Positions 35,111 to 44,016 of a stretch of DNA of 44,149 bases are shown here, in pieces; positions within the stretch are counted from its first letter, which is position 1; the number at the start of each line of letters is the position of its first letter. Under the pieces are notes generated by a model. That model saw only the letters and a list, made by a program, of their open reading frames with translations, had not been told where the DNA came from and ran no database searches. Source of the DNA: Acidimicrobiales bacterium (GTDB taxonomy: Bacteria > Actinomycetota > Acidimicrobiia > Acidimicrobiales > SHLQ01); NCBI GenBank assembly GCA_020629635.1, contig JAHDCX010000012.1, positions 1-44,149 on the forward strand, written 5' to 3'. A program made the position numbers and the translations under genes.

Positions 35111-36481
35111 TCAGAGCGAGGCGCAGTCCTCGACGAACGCTGCGGACTCGGCAACATAGTCGGCCACATCGGGCACGAGTTCGAGCGGACGATTGGCCGG
35201 CATTTCGCGGACCTGCGCCAGAGCGGCGCAACGGGCCATGGAGGGGTCTCGGTCCGATACGAGGTGGTGGAGCGTCAGGTTGGCCGCCATGACGACCGGC
35301 GCGAGCGTCCCGAACCGTTGATCGGCAGGGTCCCCGATCGGCTCACACAGGTCGAGGCGGGCCGGGCCGTCTTCGGACGAGCCGTTCGCTCGCCGTGCGG
35401 AGATCCCATGGGCCGAAGCGACACCGATGAACTCGGCGGTGTGTTCGGGAGAATCGAACCAGACGAGCAGGGTGGCGCACACGCCCGACTCGTCGGCCGT
35501 GACGACGAAGGCATCGTTGTCGTATCCCAGAATCGCGTCCAACGCCTCCTCGGTCGACATGAGCGGCGCGAACGCCCGAAACAGGTTGATCGCCCCCACG
35601 TCGCCATCCACGCCGTCATGCGACGACTCGACGTACTCACCGAAACCGAATCGACCGTTGTACACCGACGTCGGGCTTCCCCCGAGAACATCGATCATGC
35701 GCTCGGACGTTCCGGGATCCGTGGAACGAAGGAGGTCGTCAACGCTCTGTTGGCCGTCGCGCTGAATGAGCGACTCGACCATCGGCGCCCCCAGCCAGTA
35801 GGAGAGACCGAAGGAGCTCTCGAAGAACGAGCCGGACGGGTCGCTCCAGCCCCCGCCCTCATCGTCGCCCCGGTACGCGGCCAACTCGACATCGGACATC
35901 TGATCGAGCCACCGGTTCTCGATGCGGCGGGCATCACCCTCGATCAACGCCGTGCGCGTGACCACGGCGTCCGGCGATCCGCCGAAATCGCGAAGCATTC
36001 CGTGTTGATGCTGAAGTGCATGGACCAGTTCGTGGACGAGAAGCGGGCCGATCTCGCGATCCCGAAGACGCTCGTCGACGAAGATCGTCGCCTCTCCGGT
36101 TGCGTAGTATCCGGCAGCAAGTTCGCCGACGGTGTCGAGCCGAATCTCCTCGGCGGTAAGCGAGATCGTGTCGGGCGCGTCGACGAGTCCGAGCAAGATG
36201 TACATCTCCAGCGTCGGGTCGAAGAGGTCCGCGTCGTCCGGGACCGAGTCGGCGGCCGTCCTTGTGTGCGCCTGAAACTCGGCCTGAACATCGACCCACT
36301 CGAGCGGCACGGTGTCGATGAACTCCAGACCACGCTCCGCCTCGACGAACTCGACATACGGCTCGAGAAGCGGGTCCCAGTGCTGCCCGAGCAGCTGACG
36401 ACCAGCGAGACCAATGCCACCCAGCACGACGAGAATGGCCAACGTGAGAATCGCCCTCGTCAGCTTGTCGGCCGGTGTCAC
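35111..36481 (-). CDS. Membrane-anchored predicted zinc metallopeptidase
   Basis: A 456-residue protein (if started at GTG 36481). An N-terminal hydrophobic segment (TRAILTLAILVVLGGIGLAG) anchors or exports it. A zincin motif HELVH sits at about 150-154 within PLLVHELVHALQHQHG, and ALIEGDARRIENRW about 25 residues later supplies a plausible third ligand Glu. The rest is unassigned, with a large extracytoplasmic region and several Cys. It might cleave an extracellular protein or peptide; the substrate is unknown. A longer start at GTG 36544 would overlap the sensor-kinase gene by 28 bases. It follows the kinase closely, so regulator, sensor and peptidase form one transcript. I do not recognise a named family beyond the metallopeptidase pattern. 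Confidence 0.75.
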   Translation of the reverse strand: MTPADKLTRAILTLAILVVLGGIGLAGRQLLGQHWDPLLEPYVEFVEAERGLEFIDTVPLEWVDVQAEFQAHTRTAADSVPDDADLFDPTLEMYILLGLVDAPDTISLTAEEIRLDTVGELAAGYYATGEATIFVDERLRDREIGPLLVHELVHALQHQHGMLRDFGGSPDAVVTRTALIEGDARRIENRWLDQMSDVELAAYRGDDEGGGWSDPSGSFFESSFGLSYWLGAPMVESLIQRDGQQSVDDLLRSTDPGTSERMIDVLGGSPTSVYNGRFGFGEYVESSHDGVDGDVGAINLFRAFAPLMSTEEALDAILGYDNDAFVVTADESGVCATLLVWFDSPEHTAEFIGVASAHGISARRANGSSEDGPARLDLCEPIGDPADQRFGTLAPVVMAANLTLHHLVSDRDPSMARCAALAQVREMPANRPLELVPDVADYVAESAAFVEDCASL

Positions 36482-36516
36482 CCCGAGATGATCGACAGAA
36501 TGCGGCCAGCGCCTGA

Positions 36517-37785
36517 TCAGAATCTGTTGGCGGCCGGAAGCCACACGACGAAGGTGGCCCCGCTGCCCGGCTCGGATTCGAGGCTGACCGCACCCCCGTG
36601 GGTCTCCGCGATCTGTTTCACGATCGCCAATCCGAGACCGCTCCGACCATCACGTTTGACCGAACCCGTGTTGTCCCCGCGCCACAGACGTCGGAACACC
36701 CGTTGCTGATCACCCGATGCGATCCCGGGACCCTCGTCCCGGACCCCCATCCAACACCACGAGTCCACCTTGCCGCAGTCGACCGAGATGCTGGTCTTGC
36801 TCGGCGCAAGGCGGATTGCGTTCGCGAGGAGGTTTGCGAGCGCACGTCGCAGCGCGACCGGATCTCCCAGTACCTCGAAGCGAGCGTTCCCCGTGTCGAC
36901 GACATCGAGCGACACCCCATCGGCCTCCGCCGGAAGCGTGAACTCCTCGCTTACCGAGCCGACAACCACAGCGAGATCGACCATCTGCACGCGCGTCGTA
37001 CTCGACTCGGACCGAGCGTGATCGAGCAGATCGTCCACGAGCGTGGTCATCCGGTCGGTCGAACGCGAGATCACGCCTCCCACTCGACGCAGATCCTCCG
37101 TGGACGCATTCGGGTCGTCGAGGGTCACATCCAGGTTCGTGCGAATCACCGCAAGCGGGTTCCGCAGCTCGTGGGACGCCTCGTGGATGAAGCGCGTCTG
37201 CGCGCTGAACGCCATGTCGAGCCGGTCCAACATGTCGTCGAAGGTGTCGGCGAGCTGCCCGAGCTCATCGTCAGGACCGGTCAGGTTGATCCGACGCGTG
37301 AGATCCGTCGCGCTGATCGAGCGGGCGACCGCCGTGATGCGTTCGATTGGCCGCAGGACGAGGCCAGCGACGTACCACCCGACTCCAAGGCTGCCGACGA
37401 ACAGCAGAGCGAGCGCCGCGAAGCTGTATCGGCGAAGATCCTCGAGCGCCTGACGGTCGACCTCGGCCTCGAAGTCCTCCAACTGGCTGACGACGAGCGG
37501 GCCGTTCTGGCTGAGGACGACGGCGATGTCGGTGTCGGTCATCTGCGTGCCGCCGATCGATCGCGAGATCCCGGCGTAGATACCGCCGATCACGATCGCC
37601 GCCAGACCAAAGAGGAGCACCGAATACAAGAGCGCGAGCCGGAATCGAATCGACCCAAACAACGACGGCAAGAATCGGTCCGTGTTCACCCCGACACTCA
37701 TCGGCCGTCGTACCGGTGCCGGGCCGGTCGCCGACAACCCGCTCGGCGGGGCGCCGGGGTCGATGACGATCCCGGAGTCGCTCAT
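36517..37785 (-). CDS. Sensor histidine kinase
   Basis: A 422-residue HAMP-type kinase. Transmembrane helices at about 49-71 and 121-144 flank a short extracytoplasmic loop of about 50 residues. HAMP follows (LRPIERITAVARSISATDL), then HisKA with phospho-acceptor H205 in EASHELRNPLAVI, and the ATPase with NLLANAIRLAP (N box), DEGPGI (G1) and GLGLAIVKQI (G2). It should sense an envelope signal and phosphorylate the coupled OmpR-type regulator. ATG 37785 overlaps the regulator stop (ATGA). The N-terminal 48 residues are cytoplasmic, Pro-rich and unassigned. Confidence 0.95.
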   Translation of the reverse strand: MSDSGIVIDPGAPPSGLSATGPAPVRRPMSVGVNTDRFLPSLFGSIRFRLALLYSVLLFGLAAIVIGGIYAGISRSIGGTQMTDTDIAVVLSQNGPLVVSQLEDFEAEVDRQALEDLRRYSFAALALLFVGSLGVGWYVAGLVLRPIERITAVARSISATDLTRRINLTGPDDELGQLADTFDDMLDRLDMAFSAQTRFIHEASHELRNPLAVIRTNLDVTLDDPNASTEDLRRVGGVISRSTDRMTTLVDDLLDHARSESSTTRVQMVDLAVVVGSVSEEFTLPAEADGVSLDVVDTGNARFEVLGDPVALRRALANLLANAIRLAPSKTSISVDCGKVDSWCWMGVRDEGPGIASGDQQRVFRRLWRGDNTGSVKRDGRSGLGLAIVKQIAETHGGAVSLESEPGSGATFVVWLPAANRF

Positions 37786-38471
37786 GATTCGTCTCCGTGC
37801 ACCAGGCGATAGCCCGAGCCGATCACCGTGTCGATCGCCGTTTCCCCACCCGCATCTCGGAGTTTGCGTCGGAGCGTGCCCACCGTGACCCGCACCGTGT
37901 TCGTGAACGGATCGGCGTTCTCGTCCCACACATGCTCGAGCAGCCGCTCCTGACTGAGAACGTCGCCGGCATGCATCATGAAATAGCGAAGAAGGGCGAA
38001 CTCCTTCGGGGTGCAGTCGACCCGATGTCCACCGACTTCGACTTCGTGTCGTGCGGTATCGAGACGGACGTCCCCAACCGCGAGCACTGCAGAATCATGC
38101 TGGCCGTCTCGTCGCAGCAACACCCGGACCCTCGCCGACAGTTCGCCAAAGGCGAAGGGTTTGACGAGATAGTCGTCCGCTCCGCTGTCGAGACCGAGAA
38201 TTCGGTCGTCGACGGTGTCGCGTGCGGTCAGCATCAAGATCCGGGGCGAACCCGACTCCGGTGGACTCTCCCGCAGTGACCGGCACACGTCGAGGCCGTC
38301 GACGTCGGGCATCGTGAGGTCGAGACAGAGCAGGTCGTAGGCACCCCACTGCACACGGTCGAGCGCGTCCTCCCCGCCGTTCGCGACATCGACTGCGTAC
38401 CCCTCGCGCCGCAGACCGGCAGCGACGGCATCGGCAAGATCGGCCTCGTCGTCGACCACCAGAATCCGCAT
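37782..38471 (-). CDS. OmpR-family response regulator
   Basis: A 229-residue regulator. The receiver has acidic pocket DDE at 7-9, phospho-acceptor D51 in LLCLDLTMPD, Thr in MLTARD and Lys in LVKPFAFGEL. The C-terminal winged helix follows the OmpR/PhoB pattern (LTPKEFALLRYFM-like CTPKEFALLRYF, VTVGTLRRKLRD, IGSGYRL). It begins with ATG 38471, 21 bases after the smc stop, and is translationally coupled to the kinase. The likely targets include its own operon with the peptidase, but no binding repeats were identified. Confidence 0.96.
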   Translation of the reverse strand: MRILVVDDEADLADAVAAGLRREGYAVDVANGGEDALDRVQWGAYDLLCLDLTMPDVDGLDVCRSLRESPPESGSPRILMLTARDTVDDRILGLDSGADDYLVKPFAFGELSARVRVLLRRDGQHDSAVLAVGDVRLDTARHEVEVGGHRVDCTPKEFALLRYFMMHAGDVLSQERLLEHVWDENADPFTNTVRVTVGTLRRKLRDAGGETAIDTVIGSGYRLVHGDES

Positions 38472-38492
38472 GGGTCCCGACGGTACCGTGCC

Positions 38493-41400
38493 TCAGCCGC
38501 CGTCGATGGTCGCCATCACCTCGTCGCGCCGCGGACCTGATCCGAAACGACGCTCCACCTCGCTGCGCTCGGAGATGACCTTTGAGGAGCCTCCCGGCTC
38601 CATGGTCACGCCGTAGAGCGAGTCGGCGGCTTCCATCGTCCGCTTCTGGTGCGACACGATGATCAGCTGCGCCTCGGCCCGGAACTCCTCGACAAGGCTG
38701 AGGAATCGGTGCAGGTTGACGTCATCCAGGGCGGCCTCGACCTCATCCATCACGTAGAACGGCGAAGGACGGCTCCGGAAAACCGCGAACAAGAAGGCGA
38801 GCGCCGTGAGCGATCGCTCACCGCCCGAGAGCAGGGACAGCTTCTTGACGTTCTTTCCCGACGGCTTGGCCGAGACCTCGATGCCCGTCTCGAGCAGGTC
38901 ATCAGGACGGGTGAGCTTCAGCTCACCTCGACCACCGGGGAAGAGCCGTTCGAAGAGCGTCGTGAAGTTGTCGCTGACGTCGGCGTACGCCGCGGCGAAG
39001 ACCGTGACGATCTCCTCGTCGATGGCCTTGATGACCTTGTTGAGCTCTCGGCGAGACGAGCGAATGTCGTCCAACTGCTCCTTCAAGAACTCGTGACGCT
39101 CCTGAAGGGCCTCGAACTCCTGGAGCGCGAGCGGATTGATCGGCCCCATGATTCGAAGATCCCGCTCGAGCTCACGGGCACGGGCCGCTGGCGTGACGCC
39201 GTCGGCCAGCTCGGGCCGGGGTGCGGCGGTGGCGCCATTCGGGTCGATGTCGAGATCGCGCCGCAGCATCTCCGTTGTCGTCTCGAGCCGGAGCCGCGCC
39301 TCGGCCTCGTCGATCTCAACCCTGCCCTGGCGCTCGGCCACTTCGCGGAGCTCTTCTTCTCCCGCGCTGCGGCGTTTCCGGAGCGCGTTGAGCTCCTCGG
39401 TCAGCTCGCGAACTCGGGCCGATTGAGCCAATCGTTCGGCTCGCCGCGCCTCGAGATGGACCGACAAGCGGCCACGACTGTCCTCGAGAAGCGTCTGAAT
39501 CCGGATCGTGAGTCCTTCGGTGCGGTCGAGGCGTTGCCGCTTGCCTTCGGCTTCGCTCTCTTCGTGCTCGAGACGTTCGACGCGATCCTGAATCTCGCCG
39601 AGCCGCCGACGCAGAACACCACGGCGTTCTTCGAGTGCTGCGGCAGCGACCTCGTGCTCTCGGCGTTGCGCCGTGAGGAGTCGAGTTCGTTCGGCCAAGG
39701 CGTTTCGTGTGGACTCGAGCTCGCGCGATCGTTCGGCGCTCGCGACCTCTGCAGATTCAAGTCCGGGCAACAAGCCCTCGAGCTCGCCGGATCGAGCCGT
39801 CTCGCGGTCGAAACGCTGGGCGAGCTCGCTGCGCTGCGTGGCGAACGCGTCGAGCTCGATGTCGATCTGGCGGACCGATGCGTCGATTTGATGCAGCGCC
39901 TCGGTCGTGCTGGTCAGATCCGCGTCGTTGCGGTCGAGTGCTGCGGCTGCGTCTCGATCTGTCGCCGCATGCGTCTCCACAGCACTGCGAGCTCGCTCCA
40001 GAGCAGCCGAGAGATCCGCCCGCTCGTTCGTCGCCCGATCGACCGACGCTTCGGCATCATCGAGCGCGGCACGGGTCGCTCCCACGCCAGCGGCGCCGAT
40101 CCGCCACACGCCGCCGCCAACCCGGTCGCCGTCCTTGGTGACCACGATCCGGCCCGTCTGCACGGCGTGGTCGACCGCCGCTCGCCAATCTTCGTCGACC
40201 GCGTCGACGTCGGCGAGCAGTCGTCCGAGCATCGCCGAGCTCGGAGCGTCGATGCCGCGCACGTGGCGCAGCACCGAATCCGAGCCAACGTCGAAACCCG
40301 TGTCGCCGGACAGCGGCAGCACGGCACCACGTCCCGGACCTGCAGCAAAGCGCTCCAGCGCCTGGCGTGCCGACGCATCGGAGTCGACGACGACGGCCGC
40401 GAGACGGTCACCGAGTGCGGCCTCGACGGCGGCCTCCCAGCCCGGATCGATCGAGACGACATCGAGCACCGTGCCGACGACGCCATCGAGTCCTTCGAGC
40501 GCATCGGCGCCCGCCGCCGAGCGGGCGTCGGCCAACGCTTCGGCCAACGCATCACGACGAGCCGACAACGAGCGCACGACGGCATCGGATTCCGCAAACG
40601 CTGCGGTCAGGCGCTCCGCCTCGACCCGGGCCGCGTCGTGCCCCGATGCTGCGCGATCGGCCGCCTCGACGAGCGTCGCCTCCTGCTGAACGGCGGCGTC
40701 GAGCGTCGCTCGCAGGGTTGTCGCCCGTTCGCCGAGGCCCTGTTTGTCCGCAGACAGGGTCTCGACACGAGCGTCGATCGACGCAACCTCGGATTCGCCG
40801 CGCTCGATCGACGTCCGGAGCGCCGCCAACTCGCCGCGGACCTCGGCCGCTCGGCCCGCGGCCTCGGCCGTCCCGGCGCCATCGGCCATCGCGGCGAGCG
40901 CTTCGTCGAGCACTCGCCGATCCTCGGTGAGACTCGACTCGGCGCGTTGAAGTCCTTCGCCTGCCGGCACCATTGCGGACAGTTCGTCGTCGACGCCGGC
41001 GAGCTGGTCGCCGATGTCGGCGATCTCCGCCCGAAGTGCCGCCAGCACGTCGCCGTCGATCGTGGCTTGGCGCTCGCGGGCAATGCCGCCGAGGCGCTCG
41101 GCCAGAAGCTGCGCCGCCCCGGACGCACGCTGGTCGAGCCGTTCGAGACGGGTCAACGCGTCACCGAGGTCGACCGCCCCCTGCGCCGACAGGTCGCTCT
41201 CCAGCGACACGATGTCGGCATCGAGCCGGGCGAGCTCGGAACGCAATTCGCGGTCCCGAGCGGCGAGATCCCGACGATCACGTGCGGCCTGGTCGAGTGT
41301 CTTGCGATGGGATTCGACCTCGCGGCCCGCAAGCCACAGCTGGCAGGCCCGCAGCTCGGCAACGACGTCACCGTGACGACGCGCCGCGTCGGCCTGCTTC

Positions 41401-42017
41401 TCGAGGGGCCGGAGCTGGCGGCGGACCTCGCGCAACAAGTCCTGAATCCTGGTCAGGTTCGCCTCGGTGGCGAGCAGCCGCCGCTGAGCCTTCTCCCGGC
41501 GCTTGCGGTACTTCAGGACACCGGCCGCCTCTTCGATGATCAGACGCCGTTCTTCGGGCCGAGCGTTGAGCACGGCGTCGATCTGCCCCTGCGAAACAAT
41601 GACGTGCTGGGTCCGGCCAACGCCCGAATCACTCAACATCTCCTGGATGTCGAGCAGACGACACGGAACACCGTTCATCGCGTACTCCGAGTCGCCGGAG
41701 CGGAACAGCGTTCGAGTGATCTGCAGCTCGGAGAATTCCGTCGGAAGGACACCGTCGGAGTTGTCGATCGTCAGCGCCACCTCGGCACGACCCAACGCCG
41801 CCCGGTTGGCCGAACCCGCGAAGATGACGTCATCCATCTTCTGCGATCGCACCGCGCTCGGCGCTTGGGCACCGAGCACCCACGCAATGGCGTCCACCAC
41901 GTTGGACTTGCCACTTCCGTTCGGGCCGACGACGACGGTCACGCCCGGCTCGAGCTCGAGTGCGACGTTGTCGGCGAAGGACTTGAAGCCCTTCATCGTG
42001 AGTGTCTTCAGATACAC
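38493..42017 (-). CDS. smc: Chromosome segregation protein SMC
   Basis: A 1174-residue SMC. Walker A is GPNGSGKSN at 31-39, the Q-loop region is intact, two long coiled coils flank a hinge at about 505-660 (VVGTVLDVVSIDPGWEAAVE), and the C-terminal head has LSGGERSLTALA and Walker B FYVMDEVEAALDD. It organises and segregates the chromosome with ScpA/ScpB. The coiled-coil portions are Ala/Glu/Arg rich, as usual. In this genome smc is separated from ftsY by the two-component/peptidase operon. Confidence 0.98.
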   Translation of the reverse strand: MYLKTLTMKGFKSFADNVALELEPGVTVVVGPNGSGKSNVVDAIAWVLGAQAPSAVRSQKMDDVIFAGSANRAALGRAEVALTIDNSDGVLPTEFSELQITRTLFRSGDSEYAMNGVPCRLLDIQEMLSDSGVGRTQHVIVSQGQIDAVLNARPEERRLIIEEAAGVLKYRKRREKAQRRLLATEANLTRIQDLLREVRRQLRPLEKQADAARRHGDVVAELRACQLWLAGREVESHRKTLDQAARDRRDLAARDRELRSELARLDADIVSLESDLSAQGAVDLGDALTRLERLDQRASGAAQLLAERLGGIARERQATIDGDVLAALRAEIADIGDQLAGVDDELSAMVPAGEGLQRAESSLTEDRRVLDEALAAMADGAGTAEAAGRAAEVRGELAALRTSIERGESEVASIDARVETLSADKQGLGERATTLRATLDAAVQQEATLVEAADRAASGHDAARVEAERLTAAFAESDAVVRSLSARRDALAEALADARSAAGADALEGLDGVVGTVLDVVSIDPGWEAAVEAALGDRLAAVVVDSDASARQALERFAAGPGRGAVLPLSGDTGFDVGSDSVLRHVRGIDAPSSAMLGRLLADVDAVDEDWRAAVDHAVQTGRIVVTKDGDRVGGGVWRIGAAGVGATRAALDDAEASVDRATNERADLSAALERARSAVETHAATDRDAAAALDRNDADLTSTTEALHQIDASVRQIDIELDAFATQRSELAQRFDRETARSGELEGLLPGLESAEVASAERSRELESTRNALAERTRLLTAQRREHEVAAAALEERRGVLRRRLGEIQDRVERLEHEESEAEGKRQRLDRTEGLTIRIQTLLEDSRGRLSVHLEARRAERLAQSARVRELTEELNALRKRRSAGEEELREVAERQGRVEIDEAEARLRLETTTEMLRRDLDIDPNGATAAPRPELADGVTPAARARELERDLRIMGPINPLALQEFEALQERHEFLKEQLDDIRSSRRELNKVIKAIDEEIVTVFAAAYADVSDNFTTLFERLFPGGRGELKLTRPDDLLETGIEVSAKPSGKNVKKLSLLSGGERSLTALAFLFAVFRSRPSPFYVMDEVEAALDDVNLHRFLSLVEEFRAEAQLIIVSHQKRTMEAADSLYGVTMEPGGSSKVISERSEVERRFGSGPRRDEVMATIDGG

Positions 42018-42075
42018 GTCGCCGAGGGTAGCGGCACGAATCCCATCGCTGTAACTCGGCCCCGCCCGATGTCGA

Positions 42076-42909
42076 TCAAACCTGGGTTTCGCAGTAGTAG
42101 GTCCAGTCGCCCTTGAACTTGGTCCGCAGGATCGGCGACCGCGAGCGCGGACTCAGCTCGCCGTGCCTGCCGTAGACCTGCAAGTGCTGGTCGAACACGC
42201 CCGGCTCGCCGAAGACGTCCACCCATGGCCGGTCCTCGAGCGACGTACCCCGATACTTGATGACGTTGTGCAGCGTCTCCACGAGTGACCGGTACAACCG
42301 ACGCACCTCCTGCGTCGACAGCGAGCTGCTCGACCGATCGAAGCGCAGGCCCGAATCGAACAACACCTCGTCGGCGTACATACCGCCGATGTCGAGGAGC
42401 GCCTTGCCGTCGGTCAGCAACTCCTTCAAGGACGCGTCGTGCGTGTCGAGCAGATCCCTGAACGCAAGCCACGACAGCGGGGTGTCGATCGGATCGACCG
42501 CCGGGTCGTTCAGCTCCGGGAACTCCGACATGATGTCGTCCTTCGGGACGACGGCAACCTCACCAGTCGCATCCGGATCGACGAAGCGAAGCTGTCCCCC
42601 CTGGGTGAACGTGATCACCATCTCGGTGCCCGGATCCTCTTTGTCCTTGTTGGCGTTGCGCCGGAGCAAACCGGTCCCCATCTTCACCACGAGAATGTCC
42701 TCGGAGTCGAGCGGGAAGAGCAGTGTGCGCGACTGGCGAACGACACCAATGATCTTCACGCCATCGAGCTGCGAGGTGAACTGCTTGCGGTTCTTGTAGC
42801 GAGGCAACACGCCCATGCCCGCCGCCGCAGCTTCCTTGACCTTCTTGCCCGTCACCTCGCGCTCGAGGTCGCGACGCGTCAGCTCGACCTCGGCCAATTC
42901 AACTCTCAT
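42076..42909 (-). CDS. MutM/Fpg-like protein lacking catalytic and zinc-finger residues
   Basis: A 277-residue Fpg/Nei-fold protein in the standard rnc-mutM-smc position. Homology is clear (VELAEVELTRRDLE at the start, LRFVDPDATGEV, DIGGMYADEVLFDSGLR, LQVYGRHGELSPRS, TYYCETQ). Functional residues are replaced: the catalytic N-terminal Pro of PELPEVE is Val and is no longer next to the initiator Met, the beta-hairpin Lys is Arg, the DPRRFG void-filling loop is DPDATG, the Asn of GNIYASE is Gly, and three of the four zinc-finger Cys are Ser, Ser and Gln. It is therefore probably not an active glycosylase/lyase and may be a DNA-binding pseudoenzyme. ATG 42909 is chosen because GGAGGG lies 6 bases before it; an ATG two codons earlier abuts that site. 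Confidence 0.85.
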   Translation of the reverse strand: MRVELAEVELTRRDLEREVTGKKVKEAAAAGMGVLPRYKNRKQFTSQLDGVKIIGVVRQSRTLLFPLDSEDILVVKMGTGLLRRNANKDKEDPGTEMVITFTQGGQLRFVDPDATGEVAVVPKDDIMSEFPELNDPAVDPIDTPLSWLAFRDLLDTHDASLKELLTDGKALLDIGGMYADEVLFDSGLRFDRSSSSLSTQEVRRLYRSLVETLHNVIKYRGTSLEDRPWVDVFGEPGVFDQHLQVYGRHGELSPRSRSPILRTKFKGDWTYYCETQV

Positions 42910-42942
42910 CGACATCCCTCCGCTGGCCCGCTCGGGGCCAGC

Positions 42943-43674
42943 TCACATCCGTGCTTCTCCATTGTCGCCCGTCTCGCCCCCGACGACACCATCGAGACGT
43001 TCGAGCGCCGCGCCTGCGGCCTCTTGCTCGGCCTGCTTCTTGGACGAACCTGCGCCCCGCCCGACATGCGGGCCAATCGTGACGACGGCCGCAAACCGCC
43101 GACCGTGGTCAGGCCCGGACGATGAGACCTCATAACGCGGTGGAGAGAAGCCCTCCGCCGCCGCACGTTCCTGGAGACGGGTCTTGTGATCGTTCTCGCC
43201 CGGGTGCTCGAGCGCCCGGATCGCATCGTCGGCCAAGAGCGTTGCGATGATCTTGCGAGCGGCGTCGATCGACCCATCGAGATGCAACGCGCCGATGACG
43301 GCCTCCATCGCATCGGCGAGGATGGAGTCCTTGTCGGCACCGCCCGACATCTGCTCGCCGCGTCCCAAACGGAGGACCTCGCCGAGGCCGATCGAACGAG
43401 CGACTGCCGCGAGCGACGGAGCACTCACGACCTCGGCCCGTGCTTTGGCCAGCACGCCCTCGCTTCGGTTCGGAGTGGCCGCAAAGACAATCTCGGTGAT
43501 CACGACACCGAGGACCGCGTCTCCCAAAAACTCGAGACGTTCATTCGACTCTCCACCGTGTTCGGCGCACCAGGACCGGTGCGTGCATGCGAGCTCGATG
43601 AGGGTCTGGTCCGTGAACGTGTGTCCGAGCGCTTCCTCGACCGACGAGAACTCGTCGGTCGATGTGTCAGCCAA
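42943..43674 (-). CDS. rnc: Ribonuclease III
   Basis: A 243-residue RNase III. The signature NERLEFLGDAVLG and the second acidic site ADAMEAVIGALHLD are present, followed by a double-stranded RNA-binding domain (LQERAAAEGFSPPRYEVSS, GAGSSKKQAEQEAAGAAL). It processes rRNA and structured RNAs. The start is uncertain. TTG 43674 overlaps the acpP stop by 8 bases and gives a sensible N-terminus, whereas ATG 43734 would lie 68 bases inside acpP. It follows acpP and precedes the mutM homologue, as usual in actinobacteria. Confidence 0.96.
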   Translation of the reverse strand: MADTSTDEFSSVEEALGHTFTDQTLIELACTHRSWCAEHGGESNERLEFLGDAVLGVVITEIVFAATPNRSEGVLAKARAEVVSAPSLAAVARSIGLGEVLRLGRGEQMSGGADKDSILADAMEAVIGALHLDGSIDAARKIIATLLADDAIRALEHPGENDHKTRLQERAAAEGFSPPRYEVSSSGPDHGRRFAAVVTIGPHVGRGAGSSKKQAEQEAAGAALERLDGVVGGETGDNGEARM

Positions 43675-43957
43675 GCCGGGTGACGACGTAGTCGACCGCG
43701 TCACGAACGGTCTTGAGATCCTCGAGATCGTCATCTTCGATGCGGAATCCGACAGAACGCTCGCCGAGCTCCTCCTCGATCGCCTCGACGAGCTCGATCA
43801 GTGCGAGGGAGTCGGCGTCGAGATCGTCCTGGAAGGAGTCTCCCTCGTTGATCTCCGACGGCTCCATTTCGAGGATCTCGGCGAGACGATCCTTGATGAT
43901 CTGAAGAACTTCGGCCCGATCGGGCTTTTCTTGCGACACGTGGGTCTCCGCTGGCAT
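43667..43957 (-). CDS. acpP: Acyl carrier protein
   Basis: A 96-residue acidic ACP. The phosphopantetheine site is DSL within DDLDADSLALIELVEAIEEE. The helical pattern before (RLAEILEMEPSEINEGDSF) and after is typical. It carries acyl chains in fatty acid synthesis. It is longer than most ACPs by an extra stretch SVGFRIEDDDLEDLKT before the last helix and an N-terminal 15-residue tail. ATG 43957 is preceded by a strong AGGGGGAG. Overlap with rnc suggests coupling. The tandem array lies 60 bases upstream, near where its promoter is expected. Confidence 0.95.
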   Translation of the reverse strand: MPAETHVSQEKPDRAEVLQIIKDRLAEILEMEPSEINEGDSFQDDLDADSLALIELVEAIEEELGERSVGFRIEDDDLEDLKTVRDAVDYVVTRLG

Positions 43958-44016
43958 TCGACACTCCCCCTCACGGGACGAACGCCGAATCGTATCGCAA
44001 ATCGTCGGCCACACCC

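Noticed and set aside
38649-42116. 1155-codon plus-strand open frame opposite smc
   Set aside because: Antisense shadow of smc. The composition is atypical and no motif or ribosome-binding site supports it.
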